A stretch of 64,000 bases of DNA from Paenalcaligenes niemegkensis (GCF_022230885.1 NZ_JAKGCT010000004.1:2294001-2358000), one strand, 5' to 3'. Counted from the first letter of the stretch, positions 54,398-64,000 are shown. The notes: generated by a model not told the origin, from the letters alone. Program-made: numbers and translations.

Positions 54398-56371
54398 ATG
54401 GACTCAACTCCTCATCAAGAGCAGGGGATTCAGCCTGGCTCGGATACAGACGTCGCGATATCGATACCCAGCATGGAGGCCTATTATGCGTTTTGCAAAG
54501 AAGCTGAAGAGGATTACGAGGGTTTTTGGGAGCGCTATGCTCGCCAGTTGCTGCACTGGACCCAGCCCTTTACGAAGGTTCTGAACGAAAGCGACGCTCC
54601 GTTCTACAAGTGGTTTGAGGATGGCAAGTTAAATGCTTCGTACAACTGTCTGGACCGTCACTTGCTTAATGGCAATGCAGACAAGATCGCCATCCGGTTT
54701 GAGTCTGATCGAGGCGAGGTAACTCATTGCAGCTATCGTGAATTACATGCACAGGTCTGCAGGTTCGCCAATGGTCTGAAGTCACTTGGATTAAAAAAGG
54801 GTGACCGAGCGGTGATCTATATGCCCATGTCGGTTGAAGGCGTAGTGGCGATGCAAGCGTGTGCTCGCCTGGGAATAATGCATTCCGTGGTCTTTGCCGG
54901 TTTTTCGGCTAAGTCGCTGCACGAGCGGTTGGTGGATGTCGAAGCGAAAGTAGTGATTACCGCTGATGAGCAAATGCGTGGCGGTAGGATTTTGCCAGTT
55001 AAAGCGATTGTAGACGAGGCTCTCGGGCTAGCGGATAGCCAGACAGTAGAGAACGTCATTGTCTACCGCCGCACGGGTGGCGATATCGCCTGGACGCCGG
55101 GGCGTGATCGCTGGATGGATGAAGTGTCCATCGGTCAGCCAGACTCTTGCCCAGCCGAGCCGGTGAGTGCTGAGCATCCGCTGTTCGTGCTGTATACATC
55201 AGGGTCAACGGGCAAGCCCAAGGGTGTGCAGCACAGCACGGCCGGGTATCTGCTGTGGGCCTTGATGACGATGAGGTGGACCTTCGACCTTAAGCCGGAT
55301 GATGTGTTCTGGTGCACCGCTGACATAGGCTGGGTGACGGGACACACTTATATCGCTTACGGCCCGCTGATTGCGGGTGCTACTCAAGTCATGTACGAAG
55401 GTGTGCCTAGCTATCCAAATTCAGGCCGCTTTTGGGACATCATTCAATCCCATAAGGTCAGTATTTTTTATACCGCACCGACGGCGATACGTTCGTTGAT
55501 CAAAAGCTCTGAAGCAGACGGGCAAATACACCCAAGACAATATGACTTGTCTTCCCTGCGCCTGCTAGGTTCAGTTGGCGAGCCGATTAATCCTGAGGCC
55601 TGGAGGTGGTATCACAAGCATGTTGGCAAGGAACGCTGCCCGATTGTCGATACTTTCTGGCAAACAGAGACTGGCGGACACATGATCACGCCGCTACCTG
55701 TAACAACACCTTTGGTGCCGGGGTCGTGCATGCTGCCACTGCCCGGCATCATGGCCGCTGTCGTGGATGAGGCCGGACACGAAGTCCCCAATGGACAAGC
55801 CGGTTTGCTGGTGATCACGCGCCCATGGCCGTCCCTGGCTCGCACTATTTGGCGCGACCCCGAGCGCTTCCGGACGAGTTATTTTCCGCAGGCGCTTGGC
55901 GGCAAACTGTACTTGGCTGGCGATGGTTGTGTACGCGACAAGGAGACCGGCTACTTCACCATTACGGGTCGTGTCGATGATGTCTTGAATGTGTCAGGGC
56001 ACCGGATGGGTTCGACGGAAATCGAGTCTGCCCTGGTGGCTAATTCACTGGTAGCCGAAGCCGCGGTGGTAGGCCGCCCGGATGCGGTCACGGGAGAGGC
56101 AATTTGTGCGTTTGTTGTGTTAAAGGGGCCTAGACCAGGCGCAGAAGACGCTGCCAGGATTGCCGCTGAACTGAGCAGCTGGGTTGGGAGAGAAATCGGT
56201 CCGATTGCCAAACCCAAAGATATTCGCTTTGGCGACAATTTGCCCAAGACACGTTCAGGAAAAATCATGAGACGTCTGCTGCGCTCGCTGGCCGAGGGCA
56301 AGGAGATTACGCAGGATACGTCGGCGCTAGAGAACCCTGCGATTCTTGAGCAACTGAAGTCCACGAAGTGA
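54398..56371 (+). CDS. acsA: Acetyl-CoA synthetase (acetate-CoA ligase)
   Basis: AMP-forming ligase activating acetate, 657 aa from the ATG at 54398 (GGAG 10 bases before); the frame is open to 54257 but the extension overlaps permease debris and is not family-like. Core motifs: [14 protein letters not shown] (near 266-279), [15 protein letters not shown] (near 412-426) with the tryptophan that restricts the pocket to acetate, [19 protein letters not shown], and the acetylation-site motif [15 protein letters not shown] near 622-636. It is beside alcohol and aldehyde dehydrogenases, completing an alcohol to acetyl-CoA path. Confidence 0.92.
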   Translation: MDSTPHQEQGIQPGSDTDVAISIPSMEAYYAFCKEAEEDYEGFWERYARQLLHWTQPFTKVLNESDAPFYKWFEDGKLNASYNCLDRHLLNGNADKIAIRFESDRGEVTHCSYRELHAQVCRFANGLKSLGLKKGDRAVIYMPMSVEGVVAMQACARLGIMHSVVFAGFSAKSLHERLVDVEAKVVITADEQMRGGRILPVKAIVDEALGLADSQTVENVIVYRRTGGDIAWTPGRDRWMDEVSIGQPDSCPAEPVSAEHPLFVLYTSGSTGKPKGVQHSTAGYLLWALMTMRWTFDLKPDDVFWCTADIGWVTGHTYIAYGPLIAGATQVMYEGVPSYPNSGRFWDIIQSHKVSIFYTAPTAIRSLIKSSEADGQIHPRQYDLSSLRLLGSVGEPINPEAWRWYHKHVGKERCPIVDTFWQTETGGHMITPLPVTTPLVPGSCMLPLPGIMAAVVDEAGHEVPNGQAGLLVITRPWPSLARTIWRDPERFRTSYFPQALGGKLYLAGDGCVRDKETGYFTITGRVDDVLNVSGHRMGSTEIESALVANSLVAEAAVVGRPDAVTGEAICAFVVLKGPRPGAEDAARIAAELSSWVGREIGPIAKPKDIRFGDNLPKTRSGKIMRRLLRSLAEGKEITQDTSALENPAILEQLKSTK

Positions 56372-56504
56372 CGGCCGGCCGTGATTGTTTAGATGCCTGC
56401 CGTGTGGGCGGTGCAAAAACAAAGGTTGGCTCTATTGCAGCAAGCGCTTAGTAATGCTGACGTCTGAGCAGTCTTGAGTCGTTTTTGACTCGTTTGATGC
56501 CCAT

Positions 56505-57845
56505 CTACAGAACTTTGGGTAACCATAAAACGATGGCGGGAAACAGGGCGATAATCAGAACCCCAAATAGTTGCATGCCCACGATGGGGACTACGCCTTT
56601 ATAAATATCCATGGTGCTGATATTGCTCGGAGCGATGCCTTTAAGGTAGAAAACCGCGTATCCAAATGGAGGAGTTAAAAAAGAAGTCTGCAGGTTCACG
56701 GCGACCAGAACGGCAAACCATATCAGTACGTCGCCCTGGCTGGCAAAACTGTCTCCGAAGTCCAGCCCCGCGACGACGGGCGCAAAAAGGGGCAAGACCA
56801 GAAAAGATATTTCGATCCATTCCAGGAAGAAACCCAGAACAAAAATTAATACCATAATGCCCAACACCACCATATATGGACTCACGCCAAATGAGGCCAC
56901 AATATCTTCGATCATCGACTGTCCACCCAGTCGTTTGAATATCAAGCTGTAGGCGGTGGCTCCGATTGCAAGAAAAAGAATCATGCCGGTCGTGCGTGCT
57001 GTAGAGCGCAAGCTGTCGAGCAATGTAGATAAGGATAGTTTGCGTTTGGCCAAAGCCAGCAACAGTGCAAAGCCTGCACCAATTGCAGCCCCTTCAGTGG
57101 GTGTCGCAATACCTAGCACAATAGACAACAGCACACTGGAGATCAGCAGCGCAGGCACGACCAGATCTCGTAACACCCGCAATAACACTCCTTTCATTGG
57201 TGGCGCATCCCCTGCTTCATTGGCAGGCACTTTATGTGGATGAAAGAGAGCGTTATAGATGATGTACAGCACATAAAATGATGCCAACATCATGCCAGGT
57301 ACCAGCGTGGCGGCAAATAAATCACCGACTGGAACCTGCATTACGTCACCAAATACGACCAGCATAATACTGGGTGGCAGCAAGATACCTAGCGTACCTG
57401 ATCCTAATATGGTTCCTATTGCCACCGTCTTGTCATAGTTTCGTTTCAGCATCAGCGGCAGTGCCAATGTTCCCATCAGTACCACGGATGCCCCGATGAT
57501 TCCGGTGCTGGCAGCCATGACCAGACCAATGATGATGACGGCGAGACCCAGCCCGCCGGGCCTGCCCCTGAATAGCTTTTCCAGCTCAAGCAACAAGTTA
57601 TCGGCAATCTTGGACTTGTCGAGCATAACTCCCATAAAAACAAATAATGGGATGGCAGCCAAGATCCAGTTTTCCAGTACGGAACCAAATACCCTATTGG
57701 TTACCAGCGAAAATGAGGCCAATGGCACATCGCCAAGAAACATGAAAAGAACAGAGAGACCGCCCAGTAAGAAGGCTACGGGATAACCAGAAAAAATGCC
57801 GACGATCAATGTAATCAGCATGAGCGATGGCAGTAAATACGTCAT
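56505..57845 (-). CDS. dctM: TRAP transporter large permease (system 4)
   Basis: Intact DctM-type subunit, 446 aa. Hallmarks: IFSGYPVAFLLGGLSVLFMF, AASTGIIGASVVLMGTLALP, GTLGILLPPSIMLVVFGDVM, and SFLTPPFGYAVFYLKGIAP in the second repeat. The start overlaps the DctQ stop by four bases. Confidence 0.93.
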   Translation of the reverse strand: MTYLLPSLMLITLIVGIFSGYPVAFLLGGLSVLFMFLGDVPLASFSLVTNRVFGSVLENWILAAIPLFVFMGVMLDKSKIADNLLLELEKLFRGRPGGLGLAVIIIGLVMAASTGIIGASVVLMGTLALPLMLKRNYDKTVAIGTILGSGTLGILLPPSIMLVVFGDVMQVPVGDLFAATLVPGMMLASFYVLYIIYNALFHPHKVPANEAGDAPPMKGVLLRVLRDLVVPALLISSVLLSIVLGIATPTEGAAIGAGFALLLALAKRKLSLSTLLDSLRSTARTTGMILFLAIGATAYSLIFKRLGGQSMIEDIVASFGVSPYMVVLGIMVLIFVLGFFLEWIEISFLVLPLFAPVVAGLDFGDSFASQGDVLIWFAVLVAVNLQTSFLTPPFGYAVFYLKGIAPSNISTMDIYKGVVPIVGMQLFGVLIIALFPAIVLWLPKVL

Positions 57846-58468
57846 GGTTTTTCCTTTCCCTGATTATCCTGTGTGCAAGAGAGGCTCTGTGCCCCGATTC
57901 CGGGATCCATCAACCAGGCCACGTTACGCAATGCGCGCCCGACTGCACACAGCAGCATGAGCAGGCTGCCTAAAGGCAAAACAGCTTTAACCAGATAACG
58001 GTCGATAAGTCCGCCGCTATTGGACTGCTCAGCAAAGCCGTAGGACATGCTGACGAAATCAATGGAAAACCAGAGCAACAGTCCGAAAAATGGGACTAAT
58101 AGAAATACATCACCAACAATATCTACGAGCAGCTTGGTGCGTGCCGAAAACCGTGCGGCAACGACATCAACGCGAATATGCTGATCTACTGACATCGTAT
58201 AGGCCCCGGCCAGCATGATCAGAAGAGCAAATAAATGCCATTGGAGCTCTGCAACGCCAGTCATATTAAGACGATCCCCAAACAAGGGGATTGATGTCTC
58301 CCAGCTCAGCAAATGGCTCCAGCCCAGCTGAGCTCCGATGATGGTAAATACCACGACTAGGGTAAGGGTGAGAATAATCCATGCGCCATACTGGCCCGGC
58401 AAGGCGCTGATTTTCATCAGCCCCTCACCGAATGTTGCTAAGGCGCGAGCGCTTGATCGCTGACGCAT
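57842..58468 (-). CDS. dctQ: TRAP transporter small permease (system 4)
   Basis: DctQ-type subunit, 208 aa, longer than the 160-180 aa norm with an N-terminal extension. Four helices; MSVDQHIRVDVVAARFSA is the conserved cytoplasmic-loop region. Larger, DctQ-like subunits of this kind accompany the 'mannitol/chloroaromatic' TRAP branch. It is 12 bases after the DctP stop. Confidence 0.88.
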   Translation of the reverse strand: MRQRSSARALATFGEGLMKISALPGQYGAWIILTLTLVVVFTIIGAQLGWSHLLSWETSIPLFGDRLNMTGVAELQWHLFALLIMLAGAYTMSVDQHIRVDVVAARFSARTKLLVDIVGDVFLLVPFFGLLLWFSIDFVSMSYGFAEQSNSGGLIDRYLVKAVLPLGSLLMLLCAVGRALRNVAWLMDPGIGAQSLSCTQDNQGKEKP

Positions 58469-58480
58469 TGCGGCAACTCC

Positions 58481-59512
58481 TTAATTCATTTGCTGCAGTT
58501 TTTGCCAGCGGTCAGAACGATCCATGTGAACTTGCATGGACTCATGTGCCTCTTTGAAAATAGCGTCTTTGGCTGACTCTTCTGCAACCACTTCGTCTGC
58601 CGCTTTACGCAAGCCCACCAGCACGTCTTCAGGCAGACGCTTGATTTGCACCCCTTGCTCTTCCAGGCGCTGCAAGGCATCGATCTGATCCTGAACGCCG
58701 TTGGATAAAGACCAGAACACGGTTGAGCGACATGCTGCGACAACCTGGTTTTGCTGCGCTTCGCTAAAACCGTCCCATACTTTTTTATTTATGATTACGG
58801 AATTGACGCTGGAGGGTTGGTGCCATCCGGGAAAATAATAGTTTTGAGCGGCTTTCTGAAGCTGAATTGTTTCGTCAATGCTAGGGAGAGAGAATTCAGC
58901 GGCATCAATACGCCCCCGATCTAGTGATACGTAGACTTCGCCCCCGGGGATCATCTGTGGGGTGACACCGACTTTGCTGAGCGCTCGCCCTGCCAGGCCT
59001 CCGATACGCATTCTGAGTCCGTTCAGGTCATCCATGGATTCAATATCCTTGCGAAACCAGCCAGCTGGCTCAGGCGGTGTAAATGAGCATGGCAAGAACT
59101 TCAGGTTGTGGGCATCGTAGGCTTTTTGGATGATTTCCATACCACCCCCTTCCCACATCCACTCAGCCAATAGTTCAGGGGTGGGGCCAAACGGTAAGGC
59201 GCCAGCAAGGTTGGCGACAGGGATGCTGCCACCCCAATAACCGACCCAGTCGTAGCCGGCATCCACAGCCCCGCTGCTGACTGCGGAAAGCACTTCTAGA
59301 GGCGGAACCAGTTCACCCGCACCGTGAATGCTGCCGGTCAGCTCCCCATCACTGATTTCGCTCAGGGTCTTTACAAAATGCTTAAGCCCTTCACCCAAAA
59401 AAGGCATGTCCTTTGGGTAGGTGCTGGCAATTTCAATGGACTTTGCCGCAACCAGGGGGGCCGACAGGGCAAGGCCTGCCGCGACAGCCGTCGCCAATAT
59501 CATTTTTTTCAT
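58481..59512 (-). CDS. dctP: TRAP transporter substrate-binding protein (system 4)
   Basis: Periplasmic DctP protein, 343 aa from the ATG at 59512, where AGGAGACGAAG stands directly upstream; the longer frame to 59548 is not a signal peptide. Signal sequence MKKMILATAVAAGLALSAPL, mature start near KSIEIASTYPKDMPFLGEG. Ligand region GLRMRIGGLAGRALSKVGV (near 163-181), then PGGEVYVSLDRGRIDAAEFS; this is the TRAP branch that binds 2-oxo acids or lactate-type ligands, often as calcium salts. Ligand not determined. Confidence 0.92.
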   Translation of the reverse strand: MKKMILATAVAAGLALSAPLVAAKSIEIASTYPKDMPFLGEGLKHFVKTLSEISDGELTGSIHGAGELVPPLEVLSAVSSGAVDAGYDWVGYWGGSIPVANLAGALPFGPTPELLAEWMWEGGGMEIIQKAYDAHNLKFLPCSFTPPEPAGWFRKDIESMDDLNGLRMRIGGLAGRALSKVGVTPQMIPGGEVYVSLDRGRIDAAEFSLPSIDETIQLQKAAQNYYFPGWHQPSSVNSVIINKKVWDGFSEAQQNQVVAACRSTVFWSLSNGVQDQIDALQRLEEQGVQIKRLPEDVLVGLRKAADEVVAEESAKDAIFKEAHESMQVHMDRSDRWQKLQQMN

Positions 59513-59600
59513 CTTCGTCTCCTGTCCAAGGTGGATTCCTGAAAGCATGTGCGTTATTTTCTTTATGTACGCACATAAAAAACGGTGTTATGTCAGCCAG

Positions 59601-60760
59601 TTAATATGCCTGGCGAAACAAACCCCTGAAGTCTTCTTCTGTAGTGTGGCGAGGATTCCAGCGGTTATAGTCAGCGGCATAGCTCATTCTGGCCAGCTCA
59701 TCAAGGGCATCTTCCTCTACCCCGATATCGCGCAGGCGTGAAGGTATGCCAAGGTCGTTACACATGTCGCGTATGGCTGTTACCGCACAGCGGGCATGGT
59801 GAATCTCTGACTGGCCATGGGCATCAATGCCCAGAATTTCAGCAACGTGCGCATAGCGTGCCGGATTGGCAATTAAATTGAACTCAGCTACGGTAGGCAA
59901 GCAAACTGCATTTGCCAACCCATGTGGAACATGAAAAAGCGCCCCTAGAGGTAGTGCCATGCAGTGCACATTACCCAGGCCGGTTACGCCAAAGGACAGG
60001 GCAGCCATTGACGAGCCAGAGAGCATGTCCAACGCTGCCTGCGTATTATTCCGATTGGCGACAAACTGACGGATACTGCCCGAAATCAGTTTCATGGCAT
60101 GAAGATTCACTGCATCGGAAAAGGGGTTTGCCAGCTTGGACAGATACGATTCAAAAGCATGCACAAAAGCGTCAATCCCCGCATGCGCTGCCACATGGGC
60201 AGGCATTGAGCTAAGTGCCAAAGGGTCAAGGATGGCAACCTGCGCAGGGCAGTAGTTGGCATGGCGAATCGCCATTTTCACATTTCTGGCGGTATCGGTA
60301 ATAACGCAGGCCCCCGAAACCTCAGAGCCGGTTCCCGCTGTGGTCGGAACGGCAAACAAGGGAAGAGGGCGAATATCAAACTTATCCACACCCTCATAAT
60401 CGGCGATGTTTCCCCCGTTCGTCATCAGGAGGGCAACCGCTTTGGCAAGATCGATGGTGCTTCCGCCACCAACGGCAATAATGACCTCAGCTTTGTGTGC
60501 CTCACAGCGATCCAGGGCAGCTCGTACTGTTACATCGTCCGGGTCAGGGCTTACTTCTGTAAAGCATTCGAAAGGTGTTGTGTTCTCATTGAGCCGTGCA
60601 ATGATGGCATTGACGATCTGACTTTCAATCAAAGCCGGGTCGACGACGAGAAAAACACGAGACGCCCCCATTCCGTGATGATGGCAGGTAGCTGTAAATG
60701 TGCATCAATACCAAAAACCACTTTGGTTGGGCATGAAAAAGAAAGTCTGGATTTAGCCAT
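59601..60760 (-). pseudogene. Iron-containing alcohol dehydrogenase; one-base frameshift near the N-terminus
   Basis: Group III (Fe) alcohol dehydrogenase. The N-terminus is cut off by one missing base: from the ATG at 60760 the frame reads MAKSRLSFSCPTKVVFGIDA, and adding a base to the five-C run at 60665-60669 joins ITEWGASRVFLVVDPALI. The restored protein is 386 aa, normal length. Motifs: VGGGSTIDLAKAVALL (NAD-binding GGGSxxD), PTTAGTGSEVSGACVI, and metal histidines in HAGIDAFVHAFESY and FHVPHGLANAV. It precedes TRAP system 4 and follows aldehyde dehydrogenase. Confidence 0.9.
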
Positions 60761-60790
60761 CAGTGTTCACCTTCACATACAGCATTAAGC

Positions 60791-62236
60791 TTAGGGTTCG
60801 ATACGGATACAAATATTTTTGACCTGGGTATAGGACAGCAGCGCATCCAAGCCTTTTTCACGGCCGAACCCTGATTTTCTGTATCCCCCAAATGGCAGCT
60901 CAACGCCACCACCCGCTCCATAGCAGTTCACGAAGACTTGTCCCGCCTGAATGCGCTGCGCGAGTCGATGCGTGACGCTGACATCCTTACCCCAGACGCC
61001 AGCAACCAGCCCGTACTCGGTGGCATTGGCGATCTCTGCTGCCTCGTTAACGTCATCAAAGGCCACGATGCTCAATACAGGACCAAAGATCTCTTCCTGG
61101 TGCACTCGCATGTCCACTCTCACCTTGTCCAGCAACGTTGGCATCACAAAGCTGCCGGATTCCAGGTCGGTACCATCAAGTAGCGTTCCCCCTGTATTGC
61201 CGTGGCTCCTTCCTGCGTACCTATATCGATATAGTCTTGTACTTTGCGTTGCTGATCACGACTGACCAGCGCGCCAATATCAGGGCTTTGAAGTCCAGGC
61301 CCCACTTTTAATTCCTTGATCAGCGTACTTAGCTGCTCGACCAGGCTGTGATGCAAACTCCGGTGCACCAGTACCCGAGTGCCCGCCGAGCAGGTTTGCC
61401 CAGCATGGGGAAATGCCGCTTTTACCAACAATGGGGCGACGGTTTCCAGAGCCACATCAGGCAAGACGATATTCGGTGACTTGCCCCTAGCTCTAGCAGA
61501 ACCGGTACGATATTTTCAGCAGCTGCACGCATGACATTGCGGCCTGTTTGTACAGAACCGGTAAACACGACCAGATTAATGTCCGGGTGCGACGCCAGTG
61601 CTGCGCCCGCTTCATGTCCGAGACCGGTGACTATATTCAATACGCCAGAAGGCAATCCTTCTTCGTGACAAATTCGTCCTATTTCAAGAACACTCAGGCA
61701 CGCAAGCTCCGCTGGCTTCATAACCACTGTGTTTCCCGTCGCCAGAGCAGGGGCAAGCCCACGGCAGGCAATCTGCAATGGGTAATTCCAGGGCACAATC
61801 TGGGCGGTTACCCCCAGAGGCTCACGAACGGTGAAGTCAAAATATTCAGGTCCAATGGGAATGGATGCGCCCTGAATCTTGTCGGCAATACCTGCGTAGT
61901 ACTCAAAAAACGGGCGGCGGCGATCGCATCCGCCTGTGCTTGCTGTAATGGCTTGCCTGTATCCTGCGACTCGAGCCTCGCCAGTCGATCCTGCTCTTGC
62001 AGAATCCGTCTGCTAATTGCTGCAAGTATGCGAGCCCGTTCTACGGGAAGACTATTAGCCCACGACGGCAGTGCTTTCCTGGCAGATTCCACGGCCGCGT
62101 TCACATCGGCCTCTACGCCTCTGGCTATTTCCGCCATGGGACGCCCGGTTGCGGGATCAAGCACTTCTATATAGGCGCCTGAACTGGCAGGCCCCCAGTT
62201 GCCATCGATAAAGCAGCCATATTGTGGTTGTTGCAT
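60791..62236 (-). pseudogene. Aldehyde dehydrogenase (NAD(P)-dependent); three one-base frameshifts
   Basis: Four frame fragments together cover a whole ALDH of about 482 aa. Missing bases: one in the six-A run 61915-61920 (restores ARFFEYYAGIADKIQGAS), one in the four-C run 61484-61487 (restores LLELGGKSPNIVLPDV, the GGKSP motif with the catalytic glutamate), and one in the five-C run 61188-61192 (restores QGGTLLDGTDLESGSFVMP). Other motifs: VPWNYPLQIACRGLAPAL, FTGSVQTGRNVM, and the catalytic cysteine in HAGQTCSAGTRVLVH; C-terminal EEIFGPVLS and GVELPFGGYRKSGFGRE. It probably oxidises the aldehyde made by the neighbouring Fe-alcohol dehydrogenase. Confidence 0.88.
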
Positions 62237-62263
62237 GCTGTTTTTACTCCGAAATCAAAACTA

Positions 62264-62656
62264 TTAGTTCACTTCGTTGCTGGTTGTAGTCCTGATGTCC
62301 CGCAGGGTATCGAGCATTTCTTTAGGGACGGTCACTGGCATATCAAGCAAGTGAAACGACAGACCTTTACCGTGCGTATCAAGGTTGAGCGCATGATTCA
62401 CGCCACCATCCAGCACTCCTTCCAGCACCAGATTAAAGGCTTGCAGACCCGGTAATTCATAACGTGAAACACGCATCGGTTTACGGTCGGCAAACCATGC
62501 TGCTACGCGTTCTTCAGTAAGCTCTTTCAGCAAAATCAAATAGCAGTCTGTGTCCCACGCTATTACGCTAATACTTGAAACATCGCCTTTGTCACCGGTG
62601 CGGCTATGGGCAAGCCGATACAAGGGAACATCCAAACACAGATCTGAGCCGCTCAT
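62264..62656 (-). CDS. AtuA-like ferredoxin-fold domain protein
   Basis: Small protein of 130 aa resembling the AtuA-like domain usually fused to, or encoded beside, DUF1446/AtuA proteins. It contains the signature LAHSRTGDKGDVSSISVIAW near 14-33. The ATG at 62656 overlaps the stop of the AtuA gene (ATGA), so the two are translationally coupled and presumably form a complex. The longer open frame upstream (to 62773) is the shifted tail of AtuA and is not part of this protein. Confidence 0.8.
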   Translation of the reverse strand: MSGSDLCLDVPLYRLAHSRTGDKGDVSSISVIAWDTDCYLILLKELTEERVAAWFADRKPMRVSRYELPGLQAFNLVLEGVLDGGVNHALNLDTHGKGLSFHLLDMPVTVPKEMLDTLRDIRTTTSNEVN

Positions 62657-64000
62657 TCCAACCCCTTCATCCAGTACCAACCTGTTTTGACGAGCGCGCG
62701 GGGAATGGTGCAAGACATCAGATGCAACCGAGGCTGTAAACTGGTTCTCACACCCCTCCGCCTGCAGGCCCACAAGTATAAAGAGCCAGCACCTCCCGCG
62801 TTACTAACTTCGCTATGGATTCTTCCGCATGGACCGCTGCAATACGCAGGCGTATGTCACGGCGTTGCTGTTCAGGCTCTTTAGCCAAGCGGCAGCCCGC
62901 ATCATCACCAAGAATGCTCACCGCACCAATCAAATCAATACGCAAGTTAAGCCGCTTGCCTATGCGGCGGCGCACAATATCTGCAGCCAGACGCGCCCTG
63001 GCTTCAGCTTGTAGGCCGGCATATGAAATTTCGGCTTCTGCCAGCCATCCCCCGCGGTAGCACACATTTACTTTAAGTTCGTCCGGACGTTGGTGACCGA
63101 TGGCACCATGTACCGCAACCTGATCCGGGCCGACCTCTTCCACATGTATTGCACTCAGGTCAGCCACCACATCGGGCGTCAGGTAACGGGCAGGGTCATG
63201 TACCTCGTACAGCAACTGCTCCTTAACGGTCCGTGCATTAACATAGCCGCCCGTATCCGCTGCTTTAGAAACGGTGAAGCTTCCATCTGCCTGAATTTCG
63301 ACAATGGGCAAACCCACCGCATGTAAATCGGGTACATCTTTTAAACCAGGAATTGCAAAATAGCCGCCGGTAACCTGGGCTCCGCACTCCAGTAAATGTC
63401 CTGCAACTGTTGCTCGCCCCAGTTGCGTCCAGTCATCGACAGCCCAACCGTGGTGAGCCAGTGCGGGTCCCAGTACCAAGGAGGGGTCGGCCACACGCCC
63501 GGTCACCACAATTTGAGCGCCGAAGTTCAAGGCATCTGCAATATCCAGTGCGCCTATGTAGGCGTTGGCGCTAACCACATCTACCTGATCCAGCTTTATC
63601 CCCAAGCGTTCCCGAAGAACAAGGCGCTGTTCGGGGGTATCTAGCCGATCACCAAAAACCACTGCAACTCGGGGTGCTGGCAAGCCTTGCTGATGGGCCA
63701 GTTCGAGAATACGCCGTGCCGCTGCAGGTGGGTTTGCGGCCCCGAAATTACCCACAATAGGGATGTTATGTTGTAGACAGTCAGCCAGCACAGGAGAGAT
63801 CAGCTCATCAAGCTGGGTTTCATACCCAGCTTCAGGGTCACGTTCCAGCTCTAGCTGTGCCAGCGCCAATGTCCGTTCGGCAAGTGTTTCAAAGACAAGT
63901 GTGCCGCCCCCTGAGCGATCAGTGTACGAACCAAGGGGGCAGCCCCATCTGTTCGGTCTCCGGAGAAGCCGCTCGCACACCCGACTCGGCAAACAGTGCT
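62653..64000 (-). pseudogene. AtuA family (DUF1446) protein, partial at window edge; two one-base frameshifts
   Basis: Acyclic terpene utilisation-type protein; the exact reaction is not established for most members. The N-terminal start lies just beyond 64000. Two missing bases break the frame: one in the five-C run 63907-63911 (restores CASGFSGDRTDGAAPLVRTL then IAQGGGTLVFETLAERTLAL) and one in the four-C run 62753-62756 (restores CGPAGGGGVRTSLQPRLHLM and the end at 62653). Core sequence IPIVGNFGAANPPAAARRIL, VVTGRVADPSLVLGPALAHH and VTGGYFAIPGLKDVP is typical. It is followed by its AtuA-like partner, then the dehydrogenases, suggesting a branched-acid or terpene-type degradation route. Confidence 0.85.

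Noticed and set aside
61548-62174. 208-codon plus-strand frame opposite aldehyde dehydrogenase
   Set aside because: The opposite strand carries the ALDH N-terminal domain; the plus frame has no family pattern.
1-64000. CRISPR arrays, tRNA genes, insertion sequences, prophage or defence genes
   Set aside because: No regularly spaced repeats, cloverleaf-like CCA ends, transposases, integrases, nucleases or toxin-antitoxin pairs were seen anywhere in the window.

Overview
The window reads as ordinary chromosome of a beta-proteobacterium, most likely in or near the Alcaligenaceae (Bordetella/Advenella/Pusillimonas type). The basis is content and family resemblance: an H1-like Lys/Ala tail on topoisomerase III, smg close to topB, aceK inside a leucine-degradation run, a bacterial SET-domain methyltransferase, malate synthase G, a general porin and a very large number of TRAP carboxylate transporters. 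Base composition looks close to 50% GC. No rRNA, tRNA, CRISPR array, IS element, phage gene or integrase was seen.

Layout. 1-13.9 kb: dinB, argD, an RpiR-type regulator convergent with a small operon (Asp/Glu-racemase family protein, MFS transporter, solute-binding-like protein without signal peptide), malate synthase G, AMP nucleosidase, SET methyltransferase and an acetolactate synthase large subunit. 13.9-20.1 kb: topB and smg, separated by a large GDYXXLXY-type membrane protein gene. 20.2-28.2 kb: a leftward leucine/isovalerate operon (isovaleryl-CoA dehydrogenase, aceK, thiolase, carboxyltransferase, biotin carboxylase). 28.3-33.6 kb: MBL-fold hydrolase, cystathionine beta-lyase-like enzyme, FMN reductase, paraslipin plus NfeD, Hsp15. 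33.7-47 kb: two uptake-and-catabolism modules. One has dihydropyrimidinase, an M20 amidohydrolase, a GntR regulator, TRAP system 1, a hydantoin-racemase-like protein and an epimerase. The other has a GntR/FCD regulator, a maleate-isomerase/arylmalonate-decarboxylase-like protein and TRAP system 2. 47-53.9 kb: porin, TRAP system 3, alpha/beta hydrolase, cupin, LysR regulator. 54.4-64 kb: acetyl-CoA synthetase, TRAP system 4, Fe-alcohol dehydrogenase, aldehyde dehydrogenase, and the two-piece AtuA/AtuA-like pair, which runs off the right edge.

The most important reading caveat is that 14 genes between 16.4 and 64 kb carry 18 reading-frame breaks, and every one is a single missing base inside a homopolymer. 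Restoring one base in each case gives a full-length protein of normal family length with its motifs intact. I judge these to be consensus (sequencing) undercalls rather than real gene decay. They are entered as 'pseudogene' because that is what the given sequence shows; coordinates span the restored gene.

How it works together. The right two-thirds is a scavenging region: four TRAP systems (each DctP-DctQ-DctM) and one MFS carrier sit beside amidohydrolases, decarboxylase/racemase-fold enzymes, dehydrogenases and acyl-CoA enzymes, each module with its own regulator. Acetyl-CoA from leucine, alcohol/aldehyde or acetate feeds the TCA and glyoxylate routes, where malate synthase and the IDH kinase/phosphatase AceK act. 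Several palindromic candidate operators can be assigned to specific divergent promoters. I found no convincing wholly new defence, mobile or biosynthetic system. The best leads are racemase-fold proteins lacking canonical catalytic cysteines, an orphan cytoplasmic solute-binding protein, and a few unexplained inverted repeats.
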